This document shows positions 41,564-50,022 of a stretch of 64,000 nucleotides of DNA, one piece after another. Source of the DNA: Geoglobus acetivorans (GTDB taxonomy: Archaea; Halobacteriota; Archaeoglobi; Archaeoglobales; Archaeoglobaceae); assembly GCF_039641995.1 (NCBI RefSeq), contig NZ_CP087714.1:372001-436000 (forward strand), read 5' to 3'. A program made the translations under genes and the position numbers. How positions within the stretch are numbered: the stretch's first letter is position 1; each line of letters opens with the position of its first letter. The notes beneath the pieces are model-generated. The model did not search any database. It had not been told where the DNA came from and saw only the letters and a program-made list of their open reading frames with translations.

Positions 41564-42783
41564 ATTACGTACATGTCCCCATTTCTTGGAGCGTAGCTTT
41601 CAACACCTATTTCTTCAGAAATCCAGCTTGCGAAAGCCTCTGTATCCTCTCCATGGACCGCAAAGACCTTCTCAGCCCCCCTGTCCACAACCTTTTTTAC
41701 GAGTTCTTTGAGCTGTGCATCATCTGCATGTGCGGAAAAATCGTACTGTTCAACCTTCATTTTGAGCTTTACGGTTTTCATTCCAAGGTCTATTTCGCCG
41801 GTTTTGAGCGCTTTATCACCATTGGTGCCCTCGACCTGATACCCGGTCAGTATGATTTTTGAGCGTTCATCACCATACAGCTTTGAGATGTAGAACAGCG
41901 CAGGTCCCCCATTGAGCATCCCTGCAGTGGTAACTATTGCCGACGGCTCTTCAAGAACCTTCTCTCTTTTACCCCTCTCCACTATTATTGATCTTTTAAT
42001 AGCCCTCTTCAGTTCTCTAACGCTTTTCAGATAGTCAGGATAGTTCTCAAGCATTCTTGAAACTTCCTTTCCCATCCCGTCCACGTAAGGCGTTATCCCG
42101 TGCTTGGTCAGGATCATCATAATTTCCTGCGTTCTCCCAACAGCAAAAGCAGGAATAATTGCATGACCTCCCTTATCGAGCGTGTCAATTACGCTCTCGA
42201 CAAACTGCTTCTCCAGTTCTTTTCTCTCAGGATGCTTGACACCGAAGTACGTGGATTCGACGATGAGGATATCTGTTTCTGGGAATGATGTGTCCGCACC
42301 CTCGAGCAATCTGGTGTCTTCGAGCTTAATGTCTCCTGTGTAGAGTATGTTCACGTCTCTCGACATGTATATCGAGGCACTTCCGGGAATATGTCCGGCG
42401 TTGAAAAGCGTAACCTCCCATCCGTCAAACAGAAATGGCTCATCATAACCGACCTCTCTCGTGTTACTGTGGAACTGCATGTACTCTCTCTTCCCGAACG
42501 GCGGGTTCTCCATTATGTTCATTGAGTCTTTGAGCAGAATGTCTGAAAGGTCTCTTGTTGGTGGAGTCATGAATACCTTTGGGTCAACATCCATCAGATT
42601 CGGAGCGACACCGACATGGTCGAGATGGCCATGAGATATTATGATGCTTTTTGGGCTGACACCATTAACAGGGAATTCTGGAGGAGACGACGGCTTCAGA
42701 CCGTAATCCAGTATGATTGAATCCACCATTATTGCTGATCTTCCAACTTCCCTGCATCCTCCGAGAAATCTTATGACTGTCAT
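41560..42783 (-). CDS. Beta-CASP metallo-beta-lactamase RNase
   Basis: A 407-residue nuclease of the CPSF73/RNase J superfamily, without the KH domains of archaeal aCPSF1. The metal site is HGHLDHVG (HxHxDH), with GHIPGSASI and YTGDIKLE; the beta-CASP domain has VESTYFG, PAFAVGRTQEIM, VTTAGMLNGGPA, and the C-terminal HADDAQL and FAVHGE. Archaeal relatives (aCPSF2-like) act in RNA processing or decay. TATA-like AAATTTATTTATTC at 42806-42820 precedes it. Confidence 0.92.
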   Translation of the reverse strand: MTVIRFLGGCREVGRSAIMVDSIILDYGLKPSSPPEFPVNGVSPKSIIISHGHLDHVGVAPNLMDVDPKVFMTPPTRDLSDILLKDSMNIMENPPFGKREYMQFHSNTREVGYDEPFLFDGWEVTLFNAGHIPGSASIYMSRDVNILYTGDIKLEDTRLLEGADTSFPETDILIVESTYFGVKHPERKELEKQFVESVIDTLDKGGHAIIPAFAVGRTQEIMMILTKHGITPYVDGMGKEVSRMLENYPDYLKSVRELKRAIKRSIIVERGKREKVLEEPSAIVTTAGMLNGGPALFYISKLYGDERSKIILTGYQVEGTNGDKALKTGEIDLGMKTVKLKMKVEQYDFSAHADDAQLKELVKKVVDRGAEKVFAVHGEDTEAFASWISEEIGVESYAPRNGDMYVI

Positions 42784-42860
42784 TCCCCAGAGCTTGAGAC
42801 TTAATGAATAAATAAATTTCGGGAACCTAAAATTCGTGCTAAATTAGAAATTCAAAAAAA

Positions 42861-42870
42861 TTATATTTTA
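42861..42870 (+). promoter_or_regulatory. TATA box of minD
   Basis: TTATATTTTA centred about 27 bases before the ATG at 42892. Confidence 0.6.
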
Positions 42871-42891
42871 ATCCGCTGCATAAATGATTGG

Positions 42892-43659
42892 ATGCCCGTA
42901 ATAGCGATCACTTCTGGGAAAGGTGGCGTTGGAAAAACCACGATTTCCGTAAATACTGCCATTGCTCTTTCATCTATTGGAAAAACTCTGATAATCGATG
43001 GTGATATTGCTCTCCCCAATGTTCACGTCCTCATAGGGCTTGAGGAATTTGATCAGACACTTCTGGATGCCCTCAGAAATCCCGGGATGGTTGAGGATGC
43101 CATAAAGAGGGTAGAGTATGTTGTCGGAAGGGCGAAGGTGTCAATCGACGTTCTTCCTGCATCGACCTCACTGGACTCTCTTGAAAAAGCGGACATTTCC
43201 AGATTTGGCGATATAGTCGAAATTCTTGAGCCTGACTATGACTTTCTCATAATCGATGTTGCTGCAGGGCTGAGCAAATATGCTCTGATGCCAATGCTCT
43301 CAGCCGAAAAAACATACGTTGTAACCAATCCCGACAAAATTTCTGTTTCTGACGCCAGCAGGGTTGTGAATGTTGCAACAGAAGCAGGCGTTTATGTGAG
43401 CGGGATTGTGGTGAACAGATACAGAGGGGATAAAAAAGCCCTTGATGAAATGCAGGAAAAAGTCCATGCAGAGATTGCGGGAATCATAAGAGAATCCAGC
43501 ATCGTCAGAAAATCGTGGGAGAGTGGCATACCGTTTGTTGTGAGCCACCCTTCATCCGCAATATCCAGAGATGTGACCCGACTGGCCATGAACATTGCCG
43601 GTATCAGGACCGAAATTAAAAAGTATGGTAAGCTGAAGTATCTTCTGGGGTTGGCATGA
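42892..43659 (+). CDS. minD: MinD/ParA-family ATPase
   Basis: A 255-residue deviant-Walker ATPase (SGKGGVGKTTISVNTA; LIIDGDIALPN; DFLIIDVAAGLS). Archaeal MinD proteins position surface or division structures and cycle on and off membranes. The C-terminus (KKYGKLKYLLGLA) may be an amphipathic membrane anchor. It overlaps a small membrane protein gene by four bases, a likely partner. A ParA- or Mrp-like role is less likely because there is no partner ParB and no CxxC of Mrp. Confidence 0.88.
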   Translation: MPVIAITSGKGGVGKTTISVNTAIALSSIGKTLIIDGDIALPNVHVLIGLEEFDQTLLDALRNPGMVEDAIKRVEYVVGRAKVSIDVLPASTSLDSLEKADISRFGDIVEILEPDYDFLIIDVAAGLSKYALMPMLSAEKTYVVTNPDKISVSDASRVVNVATEAGVYVSGIVVNRYRGDKKALDEMQEKVHAEIAGIIRESSIVRKSWESGIPFVVSHPSSAISRDVTRLAMNIAGIRTEIKKYGKLKYLLGLA

Positions 43660-43880
43660 AAGATGAACTGTTCAGGGTTTTAATGGATGATGGTGAAGTC
43701 GAGATTTCGGAAGCCCCCTCTGAAAGCAAAGGTAGCGCAGAAAAAGGTGCACTCTCAGGCGAAAAAGTTGTGCTGTTTACAGGTTCAGAGGACAATGGAA
43801 CTGTCCTTTTGAGAGTAATCGATGTGGCTATTCTGGTAGTAATCGTTCTTATCGTATTACTTCTGCTGGGCAAAATCTAA
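43656..43880 (+). CDS. Small tail-anchored protein coupled to MinD
   Basis: A 74-residue protein with a negatively charged, low-complexity soluble part (SEAPSESKGSAEKGALSGE) and one C-terminal transmembrane helix (about 53-72, VIDVAILVVIVLIVLLLLG). The ATGA overlap with minD indicates translational coupling. No family recognised; a membrane adaptor for MinD is a fair inference. Confidence 0.65.
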   Translation: MKDELFRVLMDDGEVEISEAPSESKGSAEKGALSGEKVVLFTGSEDNGTVLLRVIDVAILVVIVLIVLLLLGKI

Positions 43881-43887
43881 AAAATGG

Positions 43888-44307
43888 TTAAAGTCTTTTT
43901 CCAAACTCCTGTGCGAATTTTATACAGAATCCAAGCGTTTTCTGTACGTTTTCATCCCTCATTGCTCTGATCAATCCAGTAAGCGTGACCGGGGTGAATT
44001 CGGTGCTTGCGTTCAGGGCATCAACCATCGCCTCAACAACCCTGATGGTGTTGCTGTCAATGCTGAGCGCAACTGCGCCAAGCGTTTCAATCAGGTTCTG
44101 GACAACCTCTTCTGTTTCCCTGTCAAAAAACACGCCAGCGGTTTCGATGAGTGGAGCAAGAGTACCTGCAAGCTCAAGCAATCTCGATGCATTTCCGCTC
44201 TCTATCAGCTCGACAATCTTTGAAACCAGCTCGGAGAGCTTTTCCTCATCTTTCGAAAGTTTCTCAGCAAGCAGAACTGTGGTGTTGACTATTGCTTCGT
44301 CCCCCAT
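43888..44307 (-). CDS. DUF1641-like helical protein
   Basis: A 139-residue all-helical protein whose C-terminal segment LTGLIRAMRDENVQKTLGFC matches DUF1641, a family often beside flavin or formate/sulfide oxidoreductase genes. The middle is a series of amphipathic helices. GGGTGAT precedes the ATG. It follows etfBA on the same strand after 35 bases and may be an accessory of that electron-transfer system. Confidence 0.7.
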   Translation of the reverse strand: MGDEAIVNTTVLLAEKLSKDEEKLSELVSKIVELIESGNASRLLELAGTLAPLIETAGVFFDRETEEVVQNLIETLGAVALSIDSNTIRVVEAMVDALNASTEFTPVTLTGLIRAMRDENVQKTLGFCIKFAQEFGKRL

Positions 44308-44342
44308 ATTATCACCCTGAGATAAAAAATTAAAGAAGGATC

Positions 44343-45299
44343 TCAGCCCTTTATCTCTCTAAGCTTGTCTACGAGGGCCGGCACGATTTCAAATATGTCT
44401 CCGACGATTCCGTACTGTGCAACTCCAAATATTGGAGCCTCAGGGTCTTTGTTCACGGCTATTATGAGTTCACTGTCTTTCATTCCCATGATGTGCTGGA
44501 ACGCACCACTAATACCGAGTGCGAGGTAGAGTTTGGGCTTCACAGTCTTACCTGAAATGCCAACCTGCCTGTCCTTTGGAAGCCAGCCACTGTCGATAAC
44601 CGGCCTGCTCCCCGCAACAACTCCTCCGAGGGCATCGGCAAGCTCCTCTGCAAGCTCTATGTTTGACGCATCCTCTATACCTCTTCCCACGGAGACAATT
44701 ATGTCTGCCTGGCTTATATCCACCTCTCCTACCTCTGGCTCTATGATCTGTGAGAACTCTCTTTTTGGAGTTACTGAAGGCTTTATCCCTGCATCAACAA
44801 CTTCTCCTCCGACTTCGCTGCCTTCTTTGAATACACCCTGCCTTACCGTGAACACGCTGGTATCGCCATCCTTTACAAGAATGTCAACAAGCAGCTTGCC
44901 CTGGAATATGTACCTTGTCGCCTTTATTCCGTTGCTGGTGTCGAGTCCAACAATGTCCGTAATTACTGGTGCGTTCAGCTTTGTTGCGAGTGCCGGAGCG
45001 AACTCAGAGCCTCTGGATGAGTTGGCAACCAGCACAATGTCTGGCTTCTCCTTGCTGAAAAGCTGGGACAGCACATCAACGTAAAGCTCTGGGTTGTAGT
45101 TCTCCAGGCTGCTGTCCTCGATTTTCCATACTCTGTCCGCATACTTTGCAAGCTCTTCAGCATATTTTGAAATGCCATTTCCAATAACCACTGCCTCAGC
45201 AGTCCCGTCTCCTTTGATGGAGTTTGCGAGATTGAGCAGCTCGATGCTGACCGGATCAAGTTCCCCAAACTTGATTTCTGCTACTGCAAAAACCCTCAT
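44343..45299 (-). CDS. etfA: Electron transfer flavoprotein alpha subunit
   Basis: A 318-residue subunit holding FAD in its C-terminal domain: VSVGRGIEDASNIELAEELA, SRPVIDSGWLPKDRQVGISG and YLALGISGAFQHIMGMKDSE, then NKDPEAPIFGVAQYGIVGD. No ferredoxin extension is present. It accepts electrons from acyl-CoA dehydrogenase. Separated from etfB by a single base. Confidence 0.95.
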   Translation of the reverse strand: MRVFAVAEIKFGELDPVSIELLNLANSIKGDGTAEAVVIGNGISKYAEELAKYADRVWKIEDSSLENYNPELYVDVLSQLFSKEKPDIVLVANSSRGSEFAPALATKLNAPVITDIVGLDTSNGIKATRYIFQGKLLVDILVKDGDTSVFTVRQGVFKEGSEVGGEVVDAGIKPSVTPKREFSQIIEPEVGEVDISQADIIVSVGRGIEDASNIELAEELADALGGVVAGSRPVIDSGWLPKDRQVGISGKTVKPKLYLALGISGAFQHIMGMKDSELIIAVNKDPEAPIFGVAQYGIVGDIFEIVPALVDKLREIKG

Positions 45300-45300
45300 T

Positions 45301-46041
45301 TCAGATCAGCCCCCTGTCTTTGAGAATCTGAATAAGCTTTTCCGCAACCTCTTCAGGTGAACCCTCAATCAGTTCTGCCTTCTTTACAGGTGGGGTGTAT
45401 ATTCTGTCGATTTCCGTGTAGCCACCCTCGACAGAAACGCTTACCTCTTTGAGCTCCTTTGATTTCGCCCTCTTGATACCCATGATTGACACGTATCTCG
45501 GCTCGTTTATACCGCTCTGCACCGTGAGGAGTGCCGGGAGTGAAAGGACGTTTTCCTCTCCGAAGCCTCCTTCGAGTTCTCTTACTATCTTGACCTTACC
45601 ATCCTCCACCTTTATGCTCGTAACTGCAGTGGCGAACGGAATATCGAGCATTCCGGCGAGAAGTACGCCCACAAGTGCGTTGTTGTAGTCCTGACTCATC
45701 AGACCTGCAAGTATCAGATCAAATTTCTCTCCCGAGATTGCCTCCTTTATTGCCATTGCTGTCTGGTATGAGTCCATTCCTGGCTCCACCGGAACCTTGA
45801 TTGCCCTGTCTGCACCCATCGCCAGGCACTTTCTCAATGTATCCTCTGTTTGCCCGACTCCAACGACCACGACCTCCCCACCATGCTCTTCCTTCAGCCT
45901 GATCGCCTCTTCAACAGCATACCTGTCCCAGTCGTTTATATCGAAAACCAGTCCCCTTTCGTCAACACTTTTTCCATCCTGAGAAACTCTAATTTCACTT
46001 TCTGGGTCAGCCGCATGTTTTGCCAGCACGATAATGTTCAA
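45301..46041 (-). CDS. etfB: Electron transfer flavoprotein beta subunit
   Basis: A 246-residue beta subunit with an adenine-nucleotide-binding domain: NDWDRYAVEEAIRLKEEHGG, ADRAIKVPVEPGMDSYQTA, LAGLMSQDYNNALVGVLLAG and LPALLTVQSGINEPRYVS. The start is TTG at 46041 with a strong GGAGGTGG upstream. Its own promoter (46077-46087) separates it from the upstream acyl-CoA genes. Whether this ETF is of the bifurcating type cannot be judged by eye. Confidence 0.95.
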   Translation of the reverse strand: MNIIVLAKHAADPESEIRVSQDGKSVDERGLVFDINDWDRYAVEEAIRLKEEHGGEVVVVGVGQTEDTLRKCLAMGADRAIKVPVEPGMDSYQTAMAIKEAISGEKFDLILAGLMSQDYNNALVGVLLAGMLDIPFATAVTSIKVEDGKVKIVRELEGGFGEENVLSLPALLTVQSGINEPRYVSIMGIKRAKSKELKEVSVSVEGGYTEIDRIYTPPVKKAELIEGSPEEVAEKLIQILKDRGLI

Positions 46042-46076
46042 TTTACCACCTCCGGTTAACTGGACTTCCTTTCGGG

Positions 46077-46087
46077 AAATTTAATAA
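46077..46087 (-). promoter_or_regulatory. TATA-like promoter of etfBA
   Basis: Minus strand TTATTAAATTT, about 40 bases before the TTG start, leaving space for the ribosome-binding site. Confidence 0.45.
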
Positions 46088-46091
46088 CTCT

Positions 46092-46122
46092 TTCCAAAAA
46101 TTAAAAATTAAATGATTAATTG
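46092..46122 (-). terminator. T-rich terminator after the fusion gene
   Basis: After the fusion gene stop the minus strand runs into AATTTTTAATTTTTGG, a typical T-rich termination region just before the etfBA promoter. Confidence 0.35.
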
Positions 46123-46123
46123 T

Positions 46124-48082
46124 TTATTTGCCCCTGAAATTGGGCTTTCTTCTTTCAAAGAACGCTGCAAATCCTTCTCTGACATCCTGTGTGGCCGTCA
46201 CAAGGCCGAAGTATGCTGATTCGAGAGCCTGTCCCGTCTCAACGGGTAGCTCGTAGCCGAAGTTGATGGCGTACTTTGCAAGTCTGAGAGCAACCGGTGC
46301 CCCCTCAGCAAGCCTCTTTGCGAATGCCATGACCTCATCCCAGAGCTTCTCTGGCTCCACGGCTTTATTCACGAGCCCGATTCTCTCTGCCTCTTCTCCG
46401 CTGATTCTTTCGGCGAACATTATCAGCTCCTTGGCTTTAGCTATTCCAAGAATCTTCGCCATCCTCTGTGTGCCGCCCCATCCCGGAATGAGTCCAAGTG
46501 CCGTCTCTGTAAGGCCAATCTGTGCGTTCTTTGCCATTATTCTGAAATCACATGCAAGTGAAAGCTCGCATCCGCCTCCAAATGCGTATCCGTTTATCGC
46601 TGCTATCACAGGCTTGGGGAACTTCTCTATTGTGGTGAATGTTTCCTGCCCCTTTGCGGCAAGGAGCATTGCGACAGGCGGGTTGAGCACATCATCTGTT
46701 CCGGCAGCCTGCAGGTCAAGTCCCGCTGAGAATGCCTTACCCTCTCCTGTTATTATGACTACTCTGACCTCATCGTCGAACTCCAGTTCTGCAAAGGCTC
46801 TCTTAAGCTCATCGAGAAGTTCGAGTGTTATTGCGTTCAGCCTGTGCGGTCTGTTAAGCACGACCTTGGCAATGCCACCTTCGAGCTTCTCTATTCTGAT
46901 GTTCTGGTAGGTTCCTGCCTCATACTTGTAAAATCCTTCCCCGCTTTTCTTTCCGAGTTTGCCTTCAGAAACGAGTTTCTTCAGATATTCAGACGGTTTG
47001 AGGATTTCGTAGCCCTTCTCCTTGTATATCTCCTCAGCCTTTGCAAGCACGATATCGAGCCCGATCTCATCGGCCAGTTCAAGAGGTCCTTTCGGCATGT
47101 TTGTACCGAGCTTCATGGCCGTGTCAATTTCCTTAGCATCAGCAACGCCCATCTCTATGAGTCCTGCGGCGATGTTAACCATTGGAGCGATAATTCTCAG
47201 GCCGTCGTACTTCCCTGCCTTCTCCTTGGGTATCTTTGGCCTACCGGCTCTCCAGTCGTAGAATCCTCTGGCGGTCTTCATTCCCAGCTCCTTGTTGTTG
47301 AACTTCTCCTCGAGGAGCTTGGACTTCGGAACAATTGACCACTGCTGGCCTGCAAAGTAGAGGATGTCAAGTCCCACAAAGTCTGCAAGCTCAAGTGGTC
47401 CCATTGGCATCTTGTACTCGTAGAGCAGTGCTGCATCGATTTCTTCAGGTTCAGCAACGCCCTTCTCGACATCATCAATTGCGAGAACAAGGTATGGTAC
47501 CAGGCATCTGTTGACTATGAATCCCTCAACGTCTTTCTTGACGACAACAGGAATCTTTCCGATGCTTTTAACGAATTCCACGGCAGCATTAACGGTATCG
47601 TCGTTCGTCTGCTCGCCCCTTATAACCTCGACAAGTGCCATTACTGGTACGGGGTTGAAGAAGTGCATTCCCACAAATCTTTCAGGCCTGTCCGTTGCCT
47701 TTGCAAGCTCGGTTATGCTCAAACCGGATGTATTTGAGGCAAGGATTGCCTTTTTGTTAAGCTGGCACACTTCCTGGAATACCTGCTTTTTGATGTCCAT
47801 TACCTCAGGGACGGCCTCGATAACGAGGTCCGCATCTTCAACAGCCTCTTTCATGTCTGTTGTGAAGTGCAATCTTGATGTGATTTCCTTGTATTTTGGA
47901 AGGCTGATTTTTCCCTTGTTTACAGCTTTTCTCAGGTTTTTCTCGATTGTCTGCTTCCCTTTTTGAATGAACTCTTCTTTAATGTCTCTAACCCAGACTT
48001 CATAACCTGCCTGGGCCACAACCTGTGCAATTCCCGAACCCATTGCTCCCGCGCCGAGGACGGCAACCTTCTTTATCTCCAT
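46124..48082 (-). CDS. 3-hydroxyacyl-CoA dehydrogenase / enoyl-CoA hydratase fusion
   Basis: A 652-residue bifunctional beta-oxidation enzyme. Residues 1 to about 380 are the NAD-dependent dehydrogenase (VAVLGAGAMGSGIAQVVAQAG, then FFNPVPVMALVEVIRGEQT) with duplicated C-terminal domains; about 400 to 652 are the hydratase, with both catalytic Glu in FGGGCELSLACDF and GLTETALGLIPGWGGTQRM. The order dehydrogenase-hydratase is the archaeal one, opposite to bacterial FadB. Homologues also act in the crotonyl-CoA conversion of archaeal carbon-fixation cycles. ATG at 48082 has GGGGTGATAG upstream; an in-frame TTG at 48097 was not preferred. Confidence 0.95.
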   Translation of the reverse strand: MEIKKVAVLGAGAMGSGIAQVVAQAGYEVWVRDIKEEFIQKGKQTIEKNLRKAVNKGKISLPKYKEITSRLHFTTDMKEAVEDADLVIEAVPEVMDIKKQVFQEVCQLNKKAILASNTSGLSITELAKATDRPERFVGMHFFNPVPVMALVEVIRGEQTNDDTVNAAVEFVKSIGKIPVVVKKDVEGFIVNRCLVPYLVLAIDDVEKGVAEPEEIDAALLYEYKMPMGPLELADFVGLDILYFAGQQWSIVPKSKLLEEKFNNKELGMKTARGFYDWRAGRPKIPKEKAGKYDGLRIIAPMVNIAAGLIEMGVADAKEIDTAMKLGTNMPKGPLELADEIGLDIVLAKAEEIYKEKGYEILKPSEYLKKLVSEGKLGKKSGEGFYKYEAGTYQNIRIEKLEGGIAKVVLNRPHRLNAITLELLDELKRAFAELEFDDEVRVVIITGEGKAFSAGLDLQAAGTDDVLNPPVAMLLAAKGQETFTTIEKFPKPVIAAINGYAFGGGCELSLACDFRIMAKNAQIGLTETALGLIPGWGGTQRMAKILGIAKAKELIMFAERISGEEAERIGLVNKAVEPEKLWDEVMAFAKRLAEGAPVALRLAKYAINFGYELPVETGQALESAYFGLVTATQDVREGFAAFFERRKPNFRGK

Positions 48083-48086
48083 TCTA

Positions 48087-48590
48087 TCACCCCTCAACAG
48101 GAACGATTTCGTACATCAGGTAGCCTTCCTTTCTTTTAGCGATTTCGATTTTTACCCTCTGGCCGGGTCTGACCTTCTGGGGGTCTCCTCTGAGCCATGC
48201 AGTAATCCTGACACCGTCGTCGAGTTTTGCAATCGCAACCGTGTATGGCTCGTAGGCTGAGAAGCTTGGGGGCCTGACGAATATGACTGTCAGGGTTTCA
48301 AGCACACCCTCTTTCTTCAGCTCGAACCACTCCATGTCGCTGTCCATGCATGTTGGACAGTCTTTTTGCGGAGGGAAGAACAGCTCTCCGCACTTCTTGC
48401 ACTTGGTGGCGAGAAGCTTGCCATCTCTCAATCCTTCAAAGAATTCCTGAATGTTTTCGATTGATATTATGTACTTCAGGTGGAGTTCTCTCATGTCGAC
48501 CCACTGAAGGGCCCCGCTTTTCTCATCTATTGCTACCGGAAATCCGTATTCCTTAATATTTGTTTCAGCAGCTTTTCTCAAATCTTCCAT
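48087..48590 (-). CDS. DUF35 OB-fold / zinc-ribbon protein
   Basis: A 167-residue protein: a helical N-terminus, a rubredoxin-like zinc ribbon (CKKCGELFFPPQKDCPTC) and an OB-fold. DUF35 proteins bind CoA and bridge thiolase to the next enzyme, as shown for archaeal thiolase/HMG-CoA synthase complexes. Its place directly between thiolase and the hydratase/dehydrogenase gene suggests a channelling complex here too. GAGGTGATGAGG precedes the ATG. Confidence 0.92.
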   Translation of the reverse strand: MEDLRKAAETNIKEYGFPVAIDEKSGALQWVDMRELHLKYIISIENIQEFFEGLRDGKLLATKCKKCGELFFPPQKDCPTCMDSDMEWFELKKEGVLETLTVIFVRPPSFSAYEPYTVAIAKLDDGVRITAWLRGDPQKVRPGQRVKIEIAKRKEGYLMYEIVPVEG

Positions 48591-48596
48591 ACCTCA

Positions 48597-49781
48597 TCAC
48601 CTCGGCTTTTCAAGCCCGTATATCGTAACATAGCTGTAATGACCTGTTCCACCAACATTGTGAGCGAGATATCTTCCGTTCTTCACGTCAACCTGTCTGC
48701 CGTTCTCCGCCTTGCTGAGAAGCTGTTTCCATGCCTCAACTGCCTGACTAACACCAGTAGCACCAATCGGGTGACCCTTGGCCTTCAGACCGCCGTCAAC
48801 GTTGACCGGTATTCTTCCACCTATGTATGTCTGCTCCTCTCTCACAAGCTGCACACCCTCTCCTCTCTTGGCGAATCTCAGATCCTCATAAGCGATAACC
48901 TCGGCTGCTGTGAAGCAGTCATGGACGTCTGCTCCATCAATGTACTTGTATGGGGCATCTATATCTATCCCCGCCTTCTTGTAGGCGACCTCAGCAGCAT
49001 ATGATGCTGACTTCAGGGAAGTGAAGCTCTCTCTTCTGCTGAGGTTGGCTGTTCCGGTGCCAACACCCTGGCTGTGTATCCAGATCTTTTCCTCGATGCC
49101 CCACTCCTTTACCTTTTCCTCACTTGCAAGAATTACGGCTGCTGAACCATCTGTTATCGGAGAGCAGTCAAATAGCTTGAATGGCCAGGCCACGTACGGG
49201 GCGTTGAGTGCCTGTTCAAGCTTTATTTCTCTCTGGAACTGGGCGTAGGGGTTTTTGGCTCCGTAGTGGTGGTTCTTCACAGCCACCTTTGCGAAATCTT
49301 CTTCGGTTGCCCCATACTTTGCCATGTATGCTGTTGCGTGAATTGCATAGTATCCGGGGAACGTGAGGCCGAGATTTTCAAACTCCCAGAAATAGCTCCC
49401 GAATCTTCCGATCAGCTCTATGACTGTTGGGTTTGGAGACTCCTGCATCTTCTCAACGCCGAGAATAAGCACAACGTCTGCCTCGCCGCTTTCGATTGCT
49501 GTGTATCCAACCCTGATTGCGGCATTTCCTGTGGCGCATGCAGCCTCAACCCTCATGCTCCCAACATTCTCAAATTTACCGTATTCGTACATCAGGGCAG
49601 GTACTGCTGCTTCGCTGCTCCACATGCCGGCATTGCCCACAACCATAAAATCGATGTCCTTCTGTTCCACGTTTGCTGTCTGCATTGCCTGTTTAATGGC
49701 TTCCCATGCAAGTTCTGGCATGTTAACGTCTTTTCTTGTGCCGAACTTTGTCTGTCCGGCGCCAATAATTGCAACTGCCAT
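48597..49781 (-). CDS. Thiolase (acetyl-CoA C-acyltransferase, SCP2-like)
   Basis: A 394-residue thiolase. VEAACATGNAAIRVGYTAIE holds the nucleophilic Cys, and VDGGLKAKGHPIGATGVSQA the catalytic His. The second Cys of classical thiolases is absent; the motif is AHNVGGTGHYS, as in SCP2-type and DUF35-associated archaeal enzymes. It cleaves 3-ketoacyl-CoA. The ATG at 49781 lies 27 bases after a TATA box; an upstream ATG at 49796 is too close to it. Confidence 0.93.
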   Translation of the reverse strand: MAVAIIGAGQTKFGTRKDVNMPELAWEAIKQAMQTANVEQKDIDFMVVGNAGMWSSEAAVPALMYEYGKFENVGSMRVEAACATGNAAIRVGYTAIESGEADVVLILGVEKMQESPNPTVIELIGRFGSYFWEFENLGLTFPGYYAIHATAYMAKYGATEEDFAKVAVKNHHYGAKNPYAQFQREIKLEQALNAPYVAWPFKLFDCSPITDGSAAVILASEEKVKEWGIEEKIWIHSQGVGTGTANLSRRESFTSLKSASYAAEVAYKKAGIDIDAPYKYIDGADVHDCFTAAEVIAYEDLRFAKRGEGVQLVREEQTYIGGRIPVNVDGGLKAKGHPIGATGVSQAVEAWKQLLSKAENGRQVDVKNGRYLAHNVGGTGHYSYVTIYGLEKPR

Positions 49782-49803
49782 AGTTATTTGTAACATTAGT
49801 TCA

Positions 49804-49812
49804 TTATATAAG
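49804..49812 (-). promoter_or_regulatory. TATA box of thiolase operon
   Basis: Minus strand CTTATATAA, centred 27 bases before the thiolase ATG. It drives thiolase, DUF35 and the fusion gene. Confidence 0.65.
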
Positions 49813-49968
49813 CCTTTTGACGCTGTCCGGGCTTTTTCACCTCGAAAAAAATGGAAAACGTTTTATTTTGGCCAAATCTGTCATGAATTTTAAGATTTTT
49901 TCAAATTTTCTTTTAAATATTTTACTATGTTTTGACGGAGCCGTTAAACAAATTATCCAACCGAAAAA

Positions 49969-49978
49969 AATTATATAC
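49969..49978 (+). promoter_or_regulatory. TATA box of acyl-CoA dehydrogenase gene
   Basis: AATTATATAC, about 50 bases before the ATG at 50023, which has the ribosome-binding site GAGGTGGTG. Confidence 0.6.
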
Positions 49979-50022
49979 TCCGAAATACACTAAATCTTCA
50001 CGTTTGATTGTGAGGTGGTGTT

